The notes beneath the pieces are model-generated. The model saw only the letters and a program-made list of their open reading frames with translations. It did not search any database and was not told where the DNA came from. A stretch of 64,000 bases of DNA from Ricinus communis (lineage: Eukaryota > Streptophyta > Magnoliopsida > Malpighiales > Euphorbiaceae): positions 15,934,001-15,998,000 of the forward strand of contig NC_063257.1 of the NCBI RefSeq assembly GCF_019578655.1. Direction: 5' to 3'. The stretch's first letter is position 1. Every line of letters begins with the position of its first letter. Made by a program: the position numbers and the translations under genes. Positions 11,001 to 23,069 of this stretch are shown one piece after another.

Positions 11001-12652
11001 GCTTAAATAAGTCAAGAAACTTATCAGATTGCTTGTCCACCATATCCCTGTCTCAACCTTGCAGGATATGGTACCGGGCCGATGCTCCCGCATAGGGCTC
11101 TTTGCCCGCTCTTCTTTCTTTCTCTCATTCTCTACCATCTCAAGGTCCGGTCCTTCCTTACCGGCTCGACCTACACGATTGTATTATCCTTATCGGCCTA
11201 AAGGCGAAGAACTAGTCAAATTCTTACCTGAACACAAGGTGATAGCTTTGCAATGCTCCCTCGGGTTTGACTCAGAGTGCTAGGGAGCGATCTCAAGGTC
11301 TCTCGAAAGCATCTTAGAAATTTGGCCAATTTGAGTCTCCAACTTCCGAATCGAGGCTGATTCCTAAGTGCACTATCACTGGAATCTTGTTTCATAGATG
11401 TCACAAACTTCATCATGAGCTCCTCTAAATTTGACTTCTTTTCTTGGGAGGAGGAGTGCGGTGCCCACCGGCTGCTGGCCGTTGATGAAGTCTTTGGAAA
11501 CCCGCGACTGGGCATTATTGTTCCTCCAATCGAAATTGGGGTGATTGCGCCATCCAGGGTTGTATGTATTGTCGTAGGGGTTATTCTCACTGCCTCGGGG
11601 CATTCCCATATAATCAACTGTTCAACATCGGAAGATATAGTAGAATTAGATGGAAAACTAATAGAAGATGAAGCAAACATACCTCCCGCAGACAGCTCAC
11701 ACCGTAATGCGGGCCACCACAAAACTCGCAGCCCAACGCTCACGCGTGAATCGCAACATCCTGAGTTAGTCGATCTTCTTGGCTAGAAGCTCCACTTGAG
11801 CCGCCAAGGCCGTTGTAGAGTCCACTGGTTGACCACTCCTTGTCTTCCCGGTCGGCTCCTGAGGATTGCCACCGATAGTTGTTCATGGCCATTTCCTCTA
11901 TCAAGTTCGAGCTTGCTCGCCTTACTATTTAGCGCCCCACCGCCGCGAAGATCCACCAATCGCCTCGTCATGAGGTTCAACCCATTGTAGAAGGTCCGAA
12001 CTGCATCCACACCGGCAATCCGTGATGTGGGCAGCATCTCAAAAGATCTTTAAATATCTCCCATGCATCGACATGCTTTCATCATCAAACCGCACAAAAG
12101 AAGATATGTCATTTCTAAGTTTAGCGGTTTTAATGGAGGAAAATACTTATATAAAATTTTTCGGCCAACGCCTTCCGGTGTAGTGATCGTCATTGTGGAA
12201 GAGATTGCAACCATCTCTTTGCTCTGTCCCTCAAGGAAAATGGAAACAATCTCACCGAATGGCATCACGGTTGTTCCATTTATTTTGAATGTGTCACAAA
12301 TCTCCAAAAGTTGGAGATATGTGCATTGGGATCCTCACGGGCAATCCTCCAAACTGCACACTTTGTTGGATCATCCGGATAACATTGGCCTTTATCTCAA
12401 AATTGTTGGCCGCTATAAAGTAGTCCGACTATACTAGTTTTGTCCCATCCAAAGATGGTCGAGCAAACTCGTACATCGCCCTCTCGATCCTCACTCATGG
12501 GGGTCATGGTTTTCCATCGTGTCTAGTCTATCCACAGGTACCTCAACCTCAATCTCCTCCTCTTCTAATTGCAACCTCTTCCTTAAGAGTCCGAGGGATC
12601 GTTCGGATCGGGATAGAGGCTCTATAAGATTCGAGTTTGAGCTCTCGGTCAT
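11001..12652 (-). pseudogene. Gag of element D (proximal unit)
   Basis: Starts at ATG 12652 on the minus strand. Fragments follow in the order expected for Athila-like Gag: the RTMYEFARPSLDG region (12440-12480), the FKINGTT and RDRAKRW regions (12200-12290), then PYDNTYNPGWRNHPNFDWRN at 11520-11590. A NLEELMMKFVTSM-type coiled segment (11390-11440) comes next. Numerous small indels interrupt the frame. Gag forms the virus-like particle. This copy is a pseudogene. Confidence 0.78.
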
Positions 12653-12820
12653 AAACTACACCAAACCGAAAGTCCACACAACCACCGATCAAAAAAAATA
12701 ATATAATAATAAATAATAATAAAATTAAAGAATAAATGAATAAAACAAATAATGACTAAATTAACACAAAACAATTCACTCTAGTTCACCGTTATAGTTC
12801 CCTAGAACGCGCCAAAAACT

Positions 12821-14281
12821 TGATGGGCTCTTTATGCAACCTACACCTAAGGCGTTGAACCCACGATGCACCAGCACTAGTGAGTATCAAGGTCGATCCC
12901 CGAGATCGGGTGAACCTAGAGTTACTACCGCTATGCTATCTAGTCCGAAATAGGGTGTGAAAGTTCTTACATACCGTGCCTAATGGTTATGAGTGCAATT
13001 AAGTAAATGAAGAACAACAATGGACAATTAAAAGACAATTGTAAAGAGAGAAATAAATCCAAAAGGGAGCCTCGTTGATGGAATTCTAAAGATGAATTTT
13101 ATGGATTGCCGATCTTGCTTACCCGTGCCTAAATCCCGAATTGAACCTTGCCTCTCTCGAGCTTACCGGATTCCTAAACCTGCACTAACCTAATGGAATC
13201 TCTTCCTATCGGATTACTACAAATTAGCATTAAGTATGATTTAAGACTATTAAGAGTTGTTAGTTCTTAATCCAAATGAGTAAATCAACCTCATCTCTAA
13301 GTGTTAACTACCCTTACTATTCAAAATCCAGTTGTAACAAGCATTTCTCAATGTCAAGAAACAACCTAATAAACAATTAATCCAACGTCTCAAATTAACT
13401 CGCATCAAACTTTTATTACTAAACAATTAATCCAACGTCTCAAGAAGATTGCAAGAATGACAATTATAAAAACTAACAATTAAGCATAATCCATCAACAA
13501 AGGTGAACCCTAATGGATTCAAAAGATCTACCGCTCATGTTCATAGTCAAAGCAATTAAAGAACAAAATAAGGAAAAACAAATTAAAGGTATGTACACCC
13601 TTCTCTTTCAAGTCGAATGAGAAACCCTAAATTTGCAAATTCAAAATCTCAAACCCTAGTTGCCTCTTGAATGCTCCCAAAGTTTGTCTTGATCTTCAAT
13701 TCGATGTTGGAATAAGTGGAATCCCCCTTCAATTGATGAAAATTGATCTCTCCAGTCTACAATTGAGGTATAGGAAATATTTGATTAAGTGTGTGTCTTG
13801 GAATTGAGTCCAAAAATCATCCTCTTCAATTAGAATTCAAAATCGCCTATATAGTTGATTCAAGACGGCCGGAGTCCAGTTGTGATGATTCAAAGACGAC
13901 CGGAGTCCAGTCGCGTCAACTGTGGAGTCTCATATGCCGAGCCACCACAGTCGTGCCCATGGCCGATCCACCACAGTCGCGGCCGGAGGCCGTGGTGGCT
14001 ACCAAGTCGTGTTTGAAATGGCACAATTGGGGATAGCCTTTTGATAATTCAGCACGGCCGGAGTCCAGGCCATGCTCAACCCTCGGGGTGCTTGTTCTCG
14101 CCCAATTTGATGGATTTTGCTCCGTAATCACACGTATTTCCCTCGACACCGATGGTGTCCTTCGAAATGACTCAAACGAAAAGGGAAACAAAAGACAGGT
14201 GATTCTAGCATAAAACGGGATAATCATGCATAAAAATGTGAACAATCGGGCATGAAAACATGTGTAGTATGATGCTTATCA
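12821..14281 (-). repeat. 5' LTR of element D
   Basis: TGAT at 12821 and ATCA at 14281 bound 1461 bp. A degenerate primer site is adjacent at about 12798-12820. Half-site arrays CACGG/CCGTG lie at 13860-14080, about 200-420 bp from the LTR start. The host copy of C resumes with ACTCA at 14282. Confidence 0.88.
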
Positions 14282-14475
14282 ACTCATCACATCAAAAAGA
14301 AGCGCTTTTGGGAGGCACCCTAATTTTTATCTTTAATCTCTAATATTTTAACCTTTTGTTTTGAGACATTTTATTAGTTTTAGTTTTCATATTTTATTTA
14401 ATTTTTGTTTTAGTTTTGATTTTAATTCTTTGTTTTATTATTTGCAGCCACTCCTTTGCCACAGACTAGCCAACG
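14282..14475 (+). repeat. 194-bp direct repeat flanking D, right copy
   Basis: Matches 522-715 with about three substitutions (one in the AATTTT run, TTTC/TTTT, and CTCCT(C/T)TGCC). Sequence of element C continues without a break beyond it. Confidence 0.85.
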
Positions 14476-15897
14476 CCCTGATATCCCTTATGATGCACCT
14501 CTTTTCACTCCGGAGCCATAGTCAGGGCAGTATTAGTTTCTTTTTCCTTTTTTATTTCTTATATTTTGTACACTGAGGACAGTGTGTCCTTCAAGTGTGG
14601 GGTGGGTAATATTTATCCCACCTCAATTATTTGTTTATTCTTTGTGCAATTGTTTGTAAAATTTTGAAAATTTTTCACCTTGTTTCGATGCTCTTACTGT
14701 TGACTTGCTTTTAAAATCCTGTTTATGTCCATGTGATCGGGTAAAACCAATAGTGTTGAGTTTTGTGGAAGAATGTAAGATAATTAGTTTGAGTTTTGCA
14801 CTAAGTTGCTTTGGTTTATTTAATTCTATTTTGATGATTTTTGTTTGGAACCTACTCAAAAGCACACTTGTGAGAAATTGAGCCTAAATTATAAGCATAC
14901 ACTTTATATGCTTGTATTTATTTTTGTTGAGAGTGCCAATTACTGTTTTTTATTTTAGAACTTGCTCGGTAATGCTTATGAGGGCCACAAGGAGAGTTTA
15001 ACACTTTGGTATGATAAATGCACTTAGGTTTTTCATTCTAGCAAAATAGCCTTCATTCGTTTATTGATTCTGTAGATAACCCTTTTTTTCACCATTTTTT
15101 ATCATATTTCATTGCCACTTAGTTTTATTCTGCTTTGGGTTATGATTCTGCACATGAGCTGTTTTTATTGGGAATTTTTGTCTTGGGAATAGTGTGGAAT
15201 CTGATAGCAACTTTCTTCAATCCAAAAGAAATTCACTCTATTATTTGAATGTTCTTCCCTTATGAAAAAAGAACAAAGAAAAAAGCAAAAAAAAAAATTA
15301 AATAGAAAAATAAGAGGGAAAGGTGATGAAAAGAAAGAAAGTAAGTGAGCTAAATATTTTGACTTGATTCCTATTTCCCAACTTGGACCATCGCTCATTG
15401 TTTCCCTTGTGATCATCAGGGCTGTGTGCAGTCATGTATTTCATTGCAGAACACCATAGGTTCAACTCTGACCAAATTTACCTACCCTTACCTAATCCCC
15501 ATTACAACCCTTATAAAGACCTCTTGACATGGTTATTGACTCTCCATAAGTGGTAGGAGTAGGATTTAAGAGCAAGCATATAGTAAGTAAGGTAGTAGTT
15601 GATGCATTGAGCGATTAAACACTACCCTTTAAACACTTTGAATGATTTACTTTGAATCTGGTGAGGAGTTGGTTCTGAATAATTTTGTTGAGACAGTATT
15701 GTGCGAATTATTGGCATCTTGGTTGTGATACTTGAATTGATTGCTTCGTTTCTTTTTGTTTGACTTACGCTTGTTAAGGATATGTGCAGGAGCTCTGTAG
15801 CTTGTTTATCAGTTTAAGTGTTGTTCCTTAGTGGTTTATTTTCCTTATTTACTTTTGATTGCTTGAGGACAAGCAATGAGCTAAGTGTGGGGTTATT
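14476..15897 (+). mobile_element. Element C 3' noncoding region with duplicated PPT motif
   Basis: No coding is seen. An inverted repeat, ACACTG-AGGA-CAGTGT (14570-14585), precedes a first AAGTGTGGGG (14593-14602). A second AAGTGTGGGG (15883-15892) lies next to the LTR and is the likely true PPT. The 1.3 kb between them corresponds to blocks in B, D and E. An A-rich run lies near 15263-15340. Confidence 0.7.
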
Positions 15898-17336
15898 TGA
15901 TGTGCGTAAAATACACACATCTAAATGGGGATTTTAAGATTGATTTTATGGACATTTGGATGTGAATTGGTCCCAACACTCATCCTATGTGTCTGTTTAT
16001 GTGCATTAGGTCCAAAAGAAGTCAAAGGATAATAAAGGGAAGAATTGGACCATAATTGGATGCCGAAGCTGCCGAAACAAGCTAAGTACGAGCATAAGGA
16101 AGCTGAACAGGGCCGTGTTAGTTTCAACACTGGCCGTGTTCCCAACACGGGCACCAACACGGCCGTGTTGGGTGTCATCAAACATAAAAGAAAAATAAGT
16201 TCTTAGGGAGCACGACCCACAAAGAGTAACACAGCCAGGAACACCAAACCGTGTTCCCAACACGGCCGTGTTGGTGGCGACAGGGGGAATTAGTTAAAAG
16301 AAAGAAGATTGGAAAGGAAAAGGAGAGCGGGGGAGAACGTCCCAAACCCTAACTATATCTCTCTAAGGGTTTTCTGAGCTGGAACCAAGGGAAAAGGAGA
16401 CTTGGATCAAGGTTTCAATCGGATTCCCTTCAACGATTGAAGATTGGGCGAGGTTCGTTGACTGGTTTTCAAATCAAGCAAGAGGAACAAGAATCAATTC
16501 AATTGGAGCAAAAGGATTTGGGCTGTTTACTCTCATCCAAGGGTGTAATCGGGTTTTCTCTACCTTTACTCATTGTTGTAATTGAATTCTTATGTATTTT
16601 GATAATGAACATGATTAGCTAGATTGATTAAATCCATTGGGATTTCTTTATTATGTTGGCTTAGTATTATATTATTGGATTGTTTGGATTAGTTTTGTAT
16701 TCTTCTTGCTTTCAGTATTAATAAGATAATGCATTATTCATGAGACGTTGTGAATTGTGTGTTTAGATTGCTTTGTGTGATTGAGAAGTCCATTTGGCAA
16801 TTAGAATTTTGAATAGCAAGAATTGGTTAATAATCGCTTAGAGATAAGAAGAATTAACTAGCCGGATTAAGAATTAACAAAGCTTAATAGATCCGGATTA
16901 AAGCTTAATGCTAATTTAAGAATCAATCGTTAGGAAGAGATTCCAACTTTAGGTTATTAGATTTAGGAATTCGGTTATCTCAAGAGAGAAATCGAAGTCA
17001 GTTAAGAATTCGTCCACGGGTAGCATAATTAGACTCACCAATCCTTTATCTTTTGTTTGATTGCCAACTAGTTTAGGTTCCCTTTGGATTTGCTCTCCTG
17101 CCTTGGTTATTTTAGTTATCAATTACTCGTACATCTCCCTTAGAACTTAGCTTGTAGCTATTAGTTAGTTTAGAAATTATTCATCATTCATTTTAGGTTA
17201 ATATAACAAAGAACAAAGGAGTAACTCTAGGCTTTCACTTTCCCAAGGAATACAACCTTGATACTCGCCATTAGTGCTAGACTGCATCGATAGGTACACT
17301 GCCTTAGATTGTAGCTAACACAAGTAGCACACATCA
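15898..17336 (+). repeat. 3' LTR of element C
   Basis: Starts TGATGTGCGTAAAATACAC and ends CACATCA, 1439 bp. The start is nearly identical to the F LTR. Half-site array at about 16105-16275, with perfect CACGGCCGTG palindromes at 16158-16167 and 16261-16270. The 3' half shares the ATGAGACGTTGTGAATTGTG region with the LTRs of B. Confidence 0.9.
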
Positions 17337-18985
17337 TTCATTAAGTTGGCTCATAAAATTTGGGACTACGAGACTTGTTAACCAGTCAACTCCTCTCTAA
17401 TTCTTCATATTCAAAAATAAAAGTTCTCCATATTTTAGAGTGTAATTTTTCAGCCAAAATAAAAAAAAATAGACATAAAGTCAACTTTTGACCAAATAAA
17501 CTTTACTAATCCTAGTTATTCTAAGAAACCAAGATTTAATCTTAGTTGAAGAAAGTTGTACAGAATTAAAATTTGATTTAATTAATAACAAATTCCCTTG
17601 AAAATATCCTTAATTTTATTTTATGTCCTTTTAGGATACAAAGTCAAACATTAAGATATAAAGTCAAACAACCTAGTCATACTAGGACACTAAGACATAA
17701 GTCCTAGGTTAATAAAAATTAATGAGAAACTTTATTTAATTAAATCAAATTTAAAAAATAAAATTTTCCTTTAATTCCTTAAATTTTGGACCATGTCTAA
17801 ATTTAGGACAAAAATCAAACTCTTGTCTTAATCTAGACAACTTCCTACTCCAACTAGGATTCTAAAATTACAAGTCCTTGTCCTAAAAGATTTATAGTAC
17901 TTGTATTAATTAAAACAACCTTTTAATTAATCTTCTAATCATATTAGGACAAGTAAATATAATCCTAAGATAACTAGGATATGTCTTAAGACAAGGAGTT
18001 ACATGCCAACTAGGATACTTCATCTAGAAATTCCTACAAATAAGGACACTCCTTATTTAACAAGATTAAAAGATCTAATAAAGCTAATTAATTCCGAAAT
18101 TAATTGAATTCATTAAGATCCATCATCAAGAAAATCAAATTTTCTATCAAACAATTCGAGACAATCAAGATTCACATGGCAATCATCAAGATACAAAGAA
18201 AATATACAAGAAACATGATCAAGATTCAAATCAACCTTCAAGATTTCTTCAAGAACTCATCTTATGCATGATGTAGATCTGATTTTCTTCCTCAAAAGGC
18301 TTGCCATTAGATCAAGAACCACACATGTGCTAAAATCCAACAAGCAACCCATACTATGCGTATAACTCATCAATCAACATTTATTTATATGTTGTGTGTA
18401 TATATGGTGTTCATGAAGATCAAACCTTAAATTTCCAGAATCTAAAGTTTCATTATTCATCTTCTAAATCAGATTCATTGATGTCTAAAATCAAATCAAA
18501 TCAAAACCCATACACATATGAACATGCCAAACTCTTAGGATGTGTTGTATATGCATAGTTTTGCTTTGATAATCAAGAATCCAATTCCAAATTATTTTGA
18601 ACGAATTTTAAACATCTAATATTCAAGAAGAGTTGATGTAAAAAATTACCCATGCAATTATTTCAATTAATTTTCCCATCCAAATTTAATTAGAGATTGG
18701 ATGTTATTGATCACATCAAAAGTTGTCTATGAGATGTCATAGATTTAGAACATTCAAACCCTAATCAAGCAACATCCAAAAATTTTAAAAATCTCCAGAT
18801 CATAAGTTCTATCCCTTAGGGTTCATATGCAATAAGAATCACCCAAATATTCGAAGTATGGCTATGGCAACCAACGAAAACTCTAAAACAGCCTAAAAAT
18901 TTCAGATTTGCATGCTTATGTTTAATTAACATTATGCAACCATTCCAAGGAGTGCTTCTTGCTTTGTTATTCTTAAATCTTCAAT
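17337..18985. other. AT-rich region without recognised gene
   Basis: Long open frames are absent. Short reiterations of CTAGGA/TCCTAG-type strings occur at about 17600-18000. It may be the inside of a decayed LTR element, given the LTR remnants to its right, but I cannot assign it. No tRNA-like or rRNA-like segment is seen. Confidence 0.4.
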
Positions 18986-19560
18986 GATGATTGATGCACT
19001 TTAAAGATACCCAAATGACCAACCTCTAATGGTAATCCACACTCGAGCATATGATCCACCTCTCGAGCATTCCGAGGCATAAAGCCCTCGTAGTGGAGAG
19101 GTATGCTCTAGTAAGCGATGCAGTAGGTGTTCTTGCATGCCAGCAAGAATTTAAATAAATCAGTAATGAAGTGCTTCTGGACATCAGAGCACTGATCATG
19201 GATCGCGTCATCAAATGCATGGGCGTGCTATTGACATCAAGGCCTGTGATGGTAGTAAATGAGAGAGGGGAGAGACTGAGCTCACCGACTATGGTAAGGA
19301 AAGTATGGGTGGTGTCCATCCACCTCTCAAGTAAAGCATAGATGGGGGTATGGTCCATCCTCCTAGTAACCAATGGAAGCATTACAATGAAGCGGCGGAA
19401 GCCAGTATTGCAAATCCTAGCATGAACCGAGCTCAACAGATTGCTGAACCACTCACGAGCACCTGTAAAAGTTCTCGACCAACCAGATTGACACAACATC
19501 ACTCTGAAAAGCACAAGCACGGGTATGTATACACGTTGCAAACCACACAAAGGCCTCAAA
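18986..19560 (-). pseudogene. Plant mobile domain (PMD)-like protein remnant, antisense to element I
   Basis: A minus-strand frame at 19026-19559 contains ALLERWMDTTHTFLTIVGEL, then SPLSFTTITGLDV. This fits the PMD core pattern 'ERW...THTF....GE.T.TL.DV..L.GL'. A frameshift near 19225 moves the continuation (AFDDAIHDQ..., LLACKNTYC) to another frame. PMD proteins occur as host genes (MAIL1/MAIN type) and inside transposable elements. Its position just upstream of a Tat-like 3' region and antisense to it resembles the antisense extra ORFs known in Tat elements. A related copy runs in the opposite direction at 23070-24548. Confidence 0.6.
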
Positions 19561-20540
19561 CAAGTAAGTATTACATCATTTTATTGTTATTTTACACTAA
19601 AACCCTCTAAAAATTGCTTTTCAGCCCGTGAACAGTCGATTTGGACTATGCAGAGTCGATCAGCTCATCATACACCGAATCAACACTACACAGAGCCAAT
19701 CAGCCATTGCGCACAGTCAAATCGGCACTGCATAGAGCCGATCGGTTGTGCACATAGCCGAATCAACTCTCTAGATTAGGGCACAGCTTTTTCGCACATT
19801 TTATCATAAAATTATACTTATTTTGAACAAATAGCATGTGTATCTAGTATATAAGTGATAAGAAATAAAGTTTAAAGCCGAAAAGAAAAAAACCTCTTCG
19901 ACAGTCGAGAACGCCTGGTAAGTGTTCAATTTCACTAAAAGGGGGATCTCCTCTCCTTTCACAAGCCTTAAGTCATTCTGGCAAGAAATCGGTGGCGAAA
20001 ACTCCTAGTTTACTGCAATCAGAGTGCGTCCTGAGAATCTCGATGATGAGGCGGCATCTCAAGACTGGTTTCAAAAGATTTAGTTATGAAACAAATGAGA
20101 AACCGAAGAAAAAGTGAAAAGGGGTTTTGAGAGAAAACAAGAAGGCAAATGAGATAAAGTGATTTGTGAATGGATGTTAAGGCTTATATAGGGCCTAAAG
20201 AGGGAAAAAGTGCCATTAAGGTCCTCGACCTATCAAAGTCACATTTTAGTCCAAAAATCGATCCAAGTCTCCAAAAGACACATGTAAGGCTAGTTTGCAT
20301 CTCGAGGTGGGATTTCCAAGAAATTACAAAAGTGGTCCTTGATCCGTCAAAATTACATTTTAGTCCTTGCGCAGACTAGTTATCAACGTATCTTCTACAA
20401 GACATCAAATGAATTAGAAAGCACCCTGAGGCGAGAAATTCTAACCAAAAGTACCCGGAAATGGAAAATTACCAAATTGACCTGAAGTGGTAAATTGCTC
20501 CCTGAAATAGAATATAGTCAGAGGAAGGTCTCTGCAAATA
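19561..20540. other. Probable 3' untranslated region of element I
   Basis: No coding. A loose repeat of AGCCGATC, AGTCGATC and GCCGAATC-type strings fills 19625-19770. Similar strings recur inside the LTR at 21190-21250 and 22110-22200, which ties this segment to element I. Two near-repeats of 'CAAA(G/A)T.ACATTTTAGTCC' lie at 20234-20260 and 20345-20372. Confidence 0.4.
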
Positions 20541-20795
20541 TTAAATTAGCGGGGCGTGGTCCCTATATCAATGGACATGATTCTGAAGTCAGCGGGCGTG
20601 GTCCCCACATCAACACACGTGGTTCCAAAATCATTGGACGTGGTTCCCAAATAGCAAGTGAAGTCCTCAACCCAAGCAGGCGAAGTCCTCACCTAAGCAA
20701 GCAAAATCCTCAACCTAAGTAGGCGAAGTCCTCGACCTAAGCAAGCAAAGTTCTCAAAGATTCAAGCGGGTGTGGTCCCCACATCAAATAAACAA
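20541..20795 (+). repeat. Tandem repeat upstream of the element I PPT
   Basis: Two interleaved motif classes are present. GCGTGGTCCCCACATCA-like units (about four, also once more near 20768) are followed by GCGAAGTCCTCAACCTAAGCA-like units (about six). Periods are about 22-27 bp. Tandem arrays just upstream of the 3' LTR are a known feature of Tat/Ogre elements. Confidence 0.7.
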
Positions 20796-20917
20796 TCAAA
20801 GTTTGAGTTTACAAGGTGTAGATTCTATAGCTCACCAAGATATCCTTTTGTAGTATCCTTGACATTTATGATTTATCTCAATTTATTTAAAATGCATTGC
20901 ATGCTTATAAATTTTGA

Positions 20918-20932
20918 TAAACCGGGGGCAGC
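20918..20932 (+). other. Polypurine tract of element I
   Basis: AAACCGGGGGCAGC lies immediately before an LTR start (TGTTAGCAACC). Composition and position fit a Tat/Ogre-type PPT. Confidence 0.6.
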
Positions 20933-22914
20933 TGTTAGCAACCATTTTTTGGATCTAGATATCGAGGGAATAATGGAAAATCTTATTATGAAAGTTACCG
21001 CCTTCTCGGGTCTCGAGGGATGGAGGACGGGCGAATCTTTAAGATTGAGGTTAGTCCAACCAAAATCACTTTTTTTAAATCAATTTAGATTTAATTGTCA
21101 AGAAAGATAAAGTTTGAGGGTCAAAAGGATGAATTTCACAAGTTCGGAGACTAAATTATAAACTATTCATGAACTTTTGCTTTTTTAGAGCCAATTGGCT
21201 CTACGAAGAGCCACACGGAGCCGACCAATTCTACACAATGCCGATTCGTGATTTTCTTGATTCGACTTTGTTTTTTAGCACTTTTACTACAAAATGATTT
21301 TCTAGAAGGTTTTTATTGGTAAATATGGGGTTTTATTTGATTTTATCAGAGATAATCTCTAAAAGAAACTTCAAACATATCGATATGTTCCTAGGGCTTC
21401 CTAAACTCTAGCTCTATATATACATATTTAACTTTTAAGTTTAGGGTTACCAACAGTTACTAACAACTAGCAACACTAGGCGATATAAGCGATATAATTT
21501 TTTTGAGGAAAAATACAAAGAGTGTGATACTAAGAAAGAACTAGGAAAATGAAGAAAGGTTTTAAAGAGAATGACAAAAGCCTTCTTCATACCTCAAGCA
21601 GCATTGGATCCTTAACTGATCTTCGATTCAACTGCATCATTGTCTCTTCAGACTCGTCGAACAACCAACTACAGTGATAATCTAAGGATTGAATATTTTT
21701 ATTTATGTGATTTATATGATTAGAATAGATTTTTAGATGATTGCATATTATGATATTGCTAGGGATTTAAATCTGATAATAGGAACATGTAGGGTTTTGA
21801 TTGTTTTATTTTCTTTAATTATTAGTAACATGTTTAGGATTTAGATTAAATCTATAATTCTTTAATAAATTGATAGTTAAAAGTTTTAGAAATTGCATAA
21901 TCCAAATTTCATAATCAACCATTTCTTGTTTAGTATTAGTCTAGGTTTTTTAAGGTTTGCATGTTCTATTTAGGATTTCTAATTGATTTTATGTTTTCTA
22001 ATTGATTTTACATGTTTTAATTGATTTCATGTTTTCTGAGCATGCGTGAATGGTTCTGGGGCATCCAATCGAGGGAAGAACTGTCAAAAATTGCTTGACA
22101 AAGCACTAGAACCAATCAGCTCAGTATAGAGCCAATTTGGATCTGTGTTGAGCCTATCGACTCTTCACCCATAACTGATCAGCTCTATACCATGAAATCC
22201 TAGATTTCGGCTATTTGTGGATTCTTTTATGTATTTATTAATTTATTTACATTCTATAATTAGTTGTAGGCATTTTTTATTTTCCCTTTTAGTTGTAGGC
22301 GGGTTGTATAGTTAGATTTATGTCTTGTATTTTATTTTTTTATTTTGTTACTTACTGTATGACTAAATAAGTGTTATGTGATTGATTGACTAAAATGGGC
22401 CACATAGACATAGGCCTTAAAATTTTCCTGATATGAAAATTTAATCCACTAGGCTAATTGATGGTAATTGGACTTAAAATCTAAAATAAATATAGACCTA
22501 AAGGGCTCTGCCATGCTTTAGCTATGACAATTGGGCCATATTAGATTAGGAATCACATAATTAGGCTTTATCATAAAAAGTAGTCCATTAGGCTTAAAGG
22601 CTAGAACTCAAGAGCATAACTGGTAATTAGGCTAGACTAGACCTTGTATATAGTTGATTTAGTAAGCTAGATAAATAACTTAAATGTGGGTTGGGCTTAA
22701 TAAATGGACTAGACTTGAGAGGGCTTTATATGTTTTATGGTATGTTTCTATATAAAATTTTGTGTTTATAGGGAATAATTTGTTAAACAATAAAATTAAA
22801 GACTAAGATACACAAAGTTAGCTTCTAAATCCATCTCTAGATTTGTGGCATAAGCTTCCTTATGGAATCTGAGAAACGTCACTCATTAGTAAAAGTGTTC
22901 CGATGAATTATCCA
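20933..22914 (+). repeat. Tat/Ogre-like LTR (element I)
   Basis: Starts TGTTAGCAACC after a PPT and ends ...TATCCA just before TGGTGACTCC (22917), which resembles the TGGCGACTCC primer site of Tat-lineage elements. It is about 1.98 kb long. A TATA-like CTCTATATATACAT lies at 21411-21425. The right boundary is the less certain one. It has a PPT on the left and a primer site on the right, so it could be shared by two tandem units. Confidence 0.55.
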
Positions 22915-22916
22915 GG

Positions 22917-23060
22917 TGGTGACTCCTATCTTGTGCTAGTCTCAGTGACTAGTTAGCGTGTTTCCGATTAGGTTGAAAAGCCTTACGGTGCCGTAGACGC
23001 TAAAGACACTTGGGTGTGCGCCCAAAATCGCTGTGCACAAATATGGTCTCGATCTGGTTC
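22917..23060 (+). other. Primer-site-like sequence and leader after element I LTR
   Basis: TGGTGACTCC at 22917 is the candidate primer-binding site. The rest is a short leader with no open frame. Confidence 0.4.
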
Positions 23061-23069
23061 ACTGGTAGT

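Noticed and set aside
17600..18010. Tandem satellite array based on CTAGGA-type strings
   Set aside because: Spacing is irregular and no unit can be defined. It is probably AT-rich sequence with recurring short words.
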